From Dehalococcoidia bacterium (GTDB lineage: Bacteria > Chloroflexota > Dehalococcoidia > SZUA-161), in assembly GCA_014859215.1 (NCBI GenBank), contig JACUUS010000151.1, positions 1 through 5,487 on the forward strand: 5,487 nt of DNA, in the 5' to 3' direction. Positions 4,810 to 5,487 of the stretch are shown here, piece after piece. Below the pieces are notes generated by a model, which was not told the DNA's origin, searched no databases, and saw nothing but the letters and a program-made list of their open reading frames with translations. Each line of letters starts with the position of its first letter. The stretch's first letter is position 1. A program made the translations under genes and the position numbers.

Positions 4810-5487
4810 TCAGGCCAGCGTCCCGCCGTCGACGTACAGGGTCTGGCCCGTTACGTAGCTCGAGGCGTCGGAGGCAAGGAAGATGGCTGCCGACGCTATG
4901 TCGTCGGGCTCGGCGATCCGGCCGAGGGGGATGGTCGCCTCCAGGGCCTTGAGACTGTCCGGATTGGCCCACATCGGCTCGCTGAACTTTGTCTTCACCA
5001 GGGACGGCCCGATGGCGTTGACGCGGATCCCGTGTCCGGCCAGCTCCACGGCCAGAAGCTGGGTGAGCATGACCACACCCGCCTTGGCTATGCCGTATGC
5101 CCCCAGTCCGACCGCGGCCTTCGCCGCGCCGGTGGAAGCGATGTTGATTATGTTCCCGCTGCGCTTCTCCATCATCACCTTCGCCGCCGCCTGGCTGCAC
5201 AGGAAGTACCCCTTGAGACAGACATTCATCACCCTGTCCCACCCGTCTTCGCGCAGGTCGACAAGAGGGCGCATGATGTTCATGGCGGCGTTGTTTACCA
5301 GGATGTCGATCTTCCCGAGCTTCTCCACCGTCTTCTGTACCATGGCGTCCACGTCCGCTTTCAGGCTGACGTTGGCCGGGACAGCCAGCGCGCGCCGGCC
5401 TCGGGCTTCGATCTCCTGCGTTACCTTTTCCAGGTCTGCCGGGGTGCGGCTCGCCACCGCCACGTCCGCGCCCGCTCCGGCGAAGGA
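4810..5487 (-). CDS. SDR-family NAD(P)-dependent oxidoreductase, N-terminus beyond the window
   Basis: The visible 225 residues are a classical short-chain dehydrogenase/reductase, lacking only the first 20-30 residues with the TGxxxGIG nucleotide loop. The frame is open to the window edge. An Arg follows the second strand (VAVASR, residue 14 of the visible part), which usually favours NADP(H). Further motifs are DILVNNAA (the NNAG motif), catalytic Ser in NIINIAS (118), and the active-site pair YGIAK (Tyr131, Lys135) at the standard S-x12-Y-x3-K spacing. RVNAIGPSLVKTKF covers the PG-motif region with Ser for Gly, and SYVTGQTLYVDGGTLA is the standard C-terminus. The family includes 3-oxoacyl-ACP reductases and sugar or steroid-type alcohol dehydrogenases; sequence alone does not fix the substrate. 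Its minus-strand neighbours are the broken flavodoxin and the NMO, both redox enzymes. Confidence 0.93.
   Translation of the reverse strand, partial: SFAGAGADVAVASRTPADLEKVTQEIEARGRRALAVPANVSLKADVDAMVQKTVEKLGKIDILVNNAAMNIMRPLVDLREDGWDRVMNVCLKGYFLCSQAAAKVMMEKRSGNIINIASTGAAKAAVGLGAYGIAKAGVVMLTQLLAVELAGHGIRVNAIGPSLVKTKFSEPMWANPDSLKALEATIPLGRIAEPDDIASAAIFLASDASSYVTGQTLYVDGGTLA

Overview
The window most resembles a contig from an uncultivated, fairly GC-rich bacterium. The mix is a nitronate-monooxygenase-type flavoenzyme, an SDR oxidoreductase, a flavodoxin, toxin-antitoxin genes and remnants, and a degenerate 'GTCATcGCGAGGAGCG' dispersed repeat. That mix would fit Chloroflexota (Dehalococcoidia-like) or a similar sediment or anaerobe lineage. 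This is inference from gene content only; nothing in the window fixes the taxonomy.

Layout. 1-851 (minus): a PAS-HisKA sensor kinase that stops before its ATPase domain. 852-1134: no recognisable gene. 1135-1253 (plus): a duplicated, decapitated 5' end of an RNase HI gene. 1397-1847 (plus): a HicA/HicB-type toxin-antitoxin pair in AT-richer DNA. 1941-2405 (plus): a complete RNase HI gene whose first 119 bp are the other copy of the duplication; 107 bp of it are identical. 2406-2661: spacer between convergent genes, with small hairpins and degenerate dispersed repeats. 2662-3786 (minus): a nitronate monooxygenase / FabK-like FMN enzyme with an excellent ribosome binding site. 3875-4024 (plus): the C-terminal remnant of a PIN-domain (VapC-like) toxin. 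4183-4687 (minus): a flavodoxin broken by a single-base frameshift. 4743-4780: a nested hairpin that may be a terminator. 4810-5487 (minus): an SDR reductase that runs off the window edge.

How it fits together. The minus-strand block on the right (SDR, flavodoxin, NMO) is a set of redox enzymes, but the gaps between genes suggest separate transcription units rather than one tight operon. The left half is rearranged. The hicAB pair sits between two copies of the rnhA 5' end, so whatever happened left an intact rnhA downstream and a dead stub upstream. Together with the VapC remnant, the broken flavodoxin and the truncated kinase, this marks the window as an accessory region with active gene gain and decay.

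No wholly new system is evident. The best lead is the rnhA 5'-end duplication flanking hicAB, followed by the unusual HicA that lacks the usual catalytic histidine.
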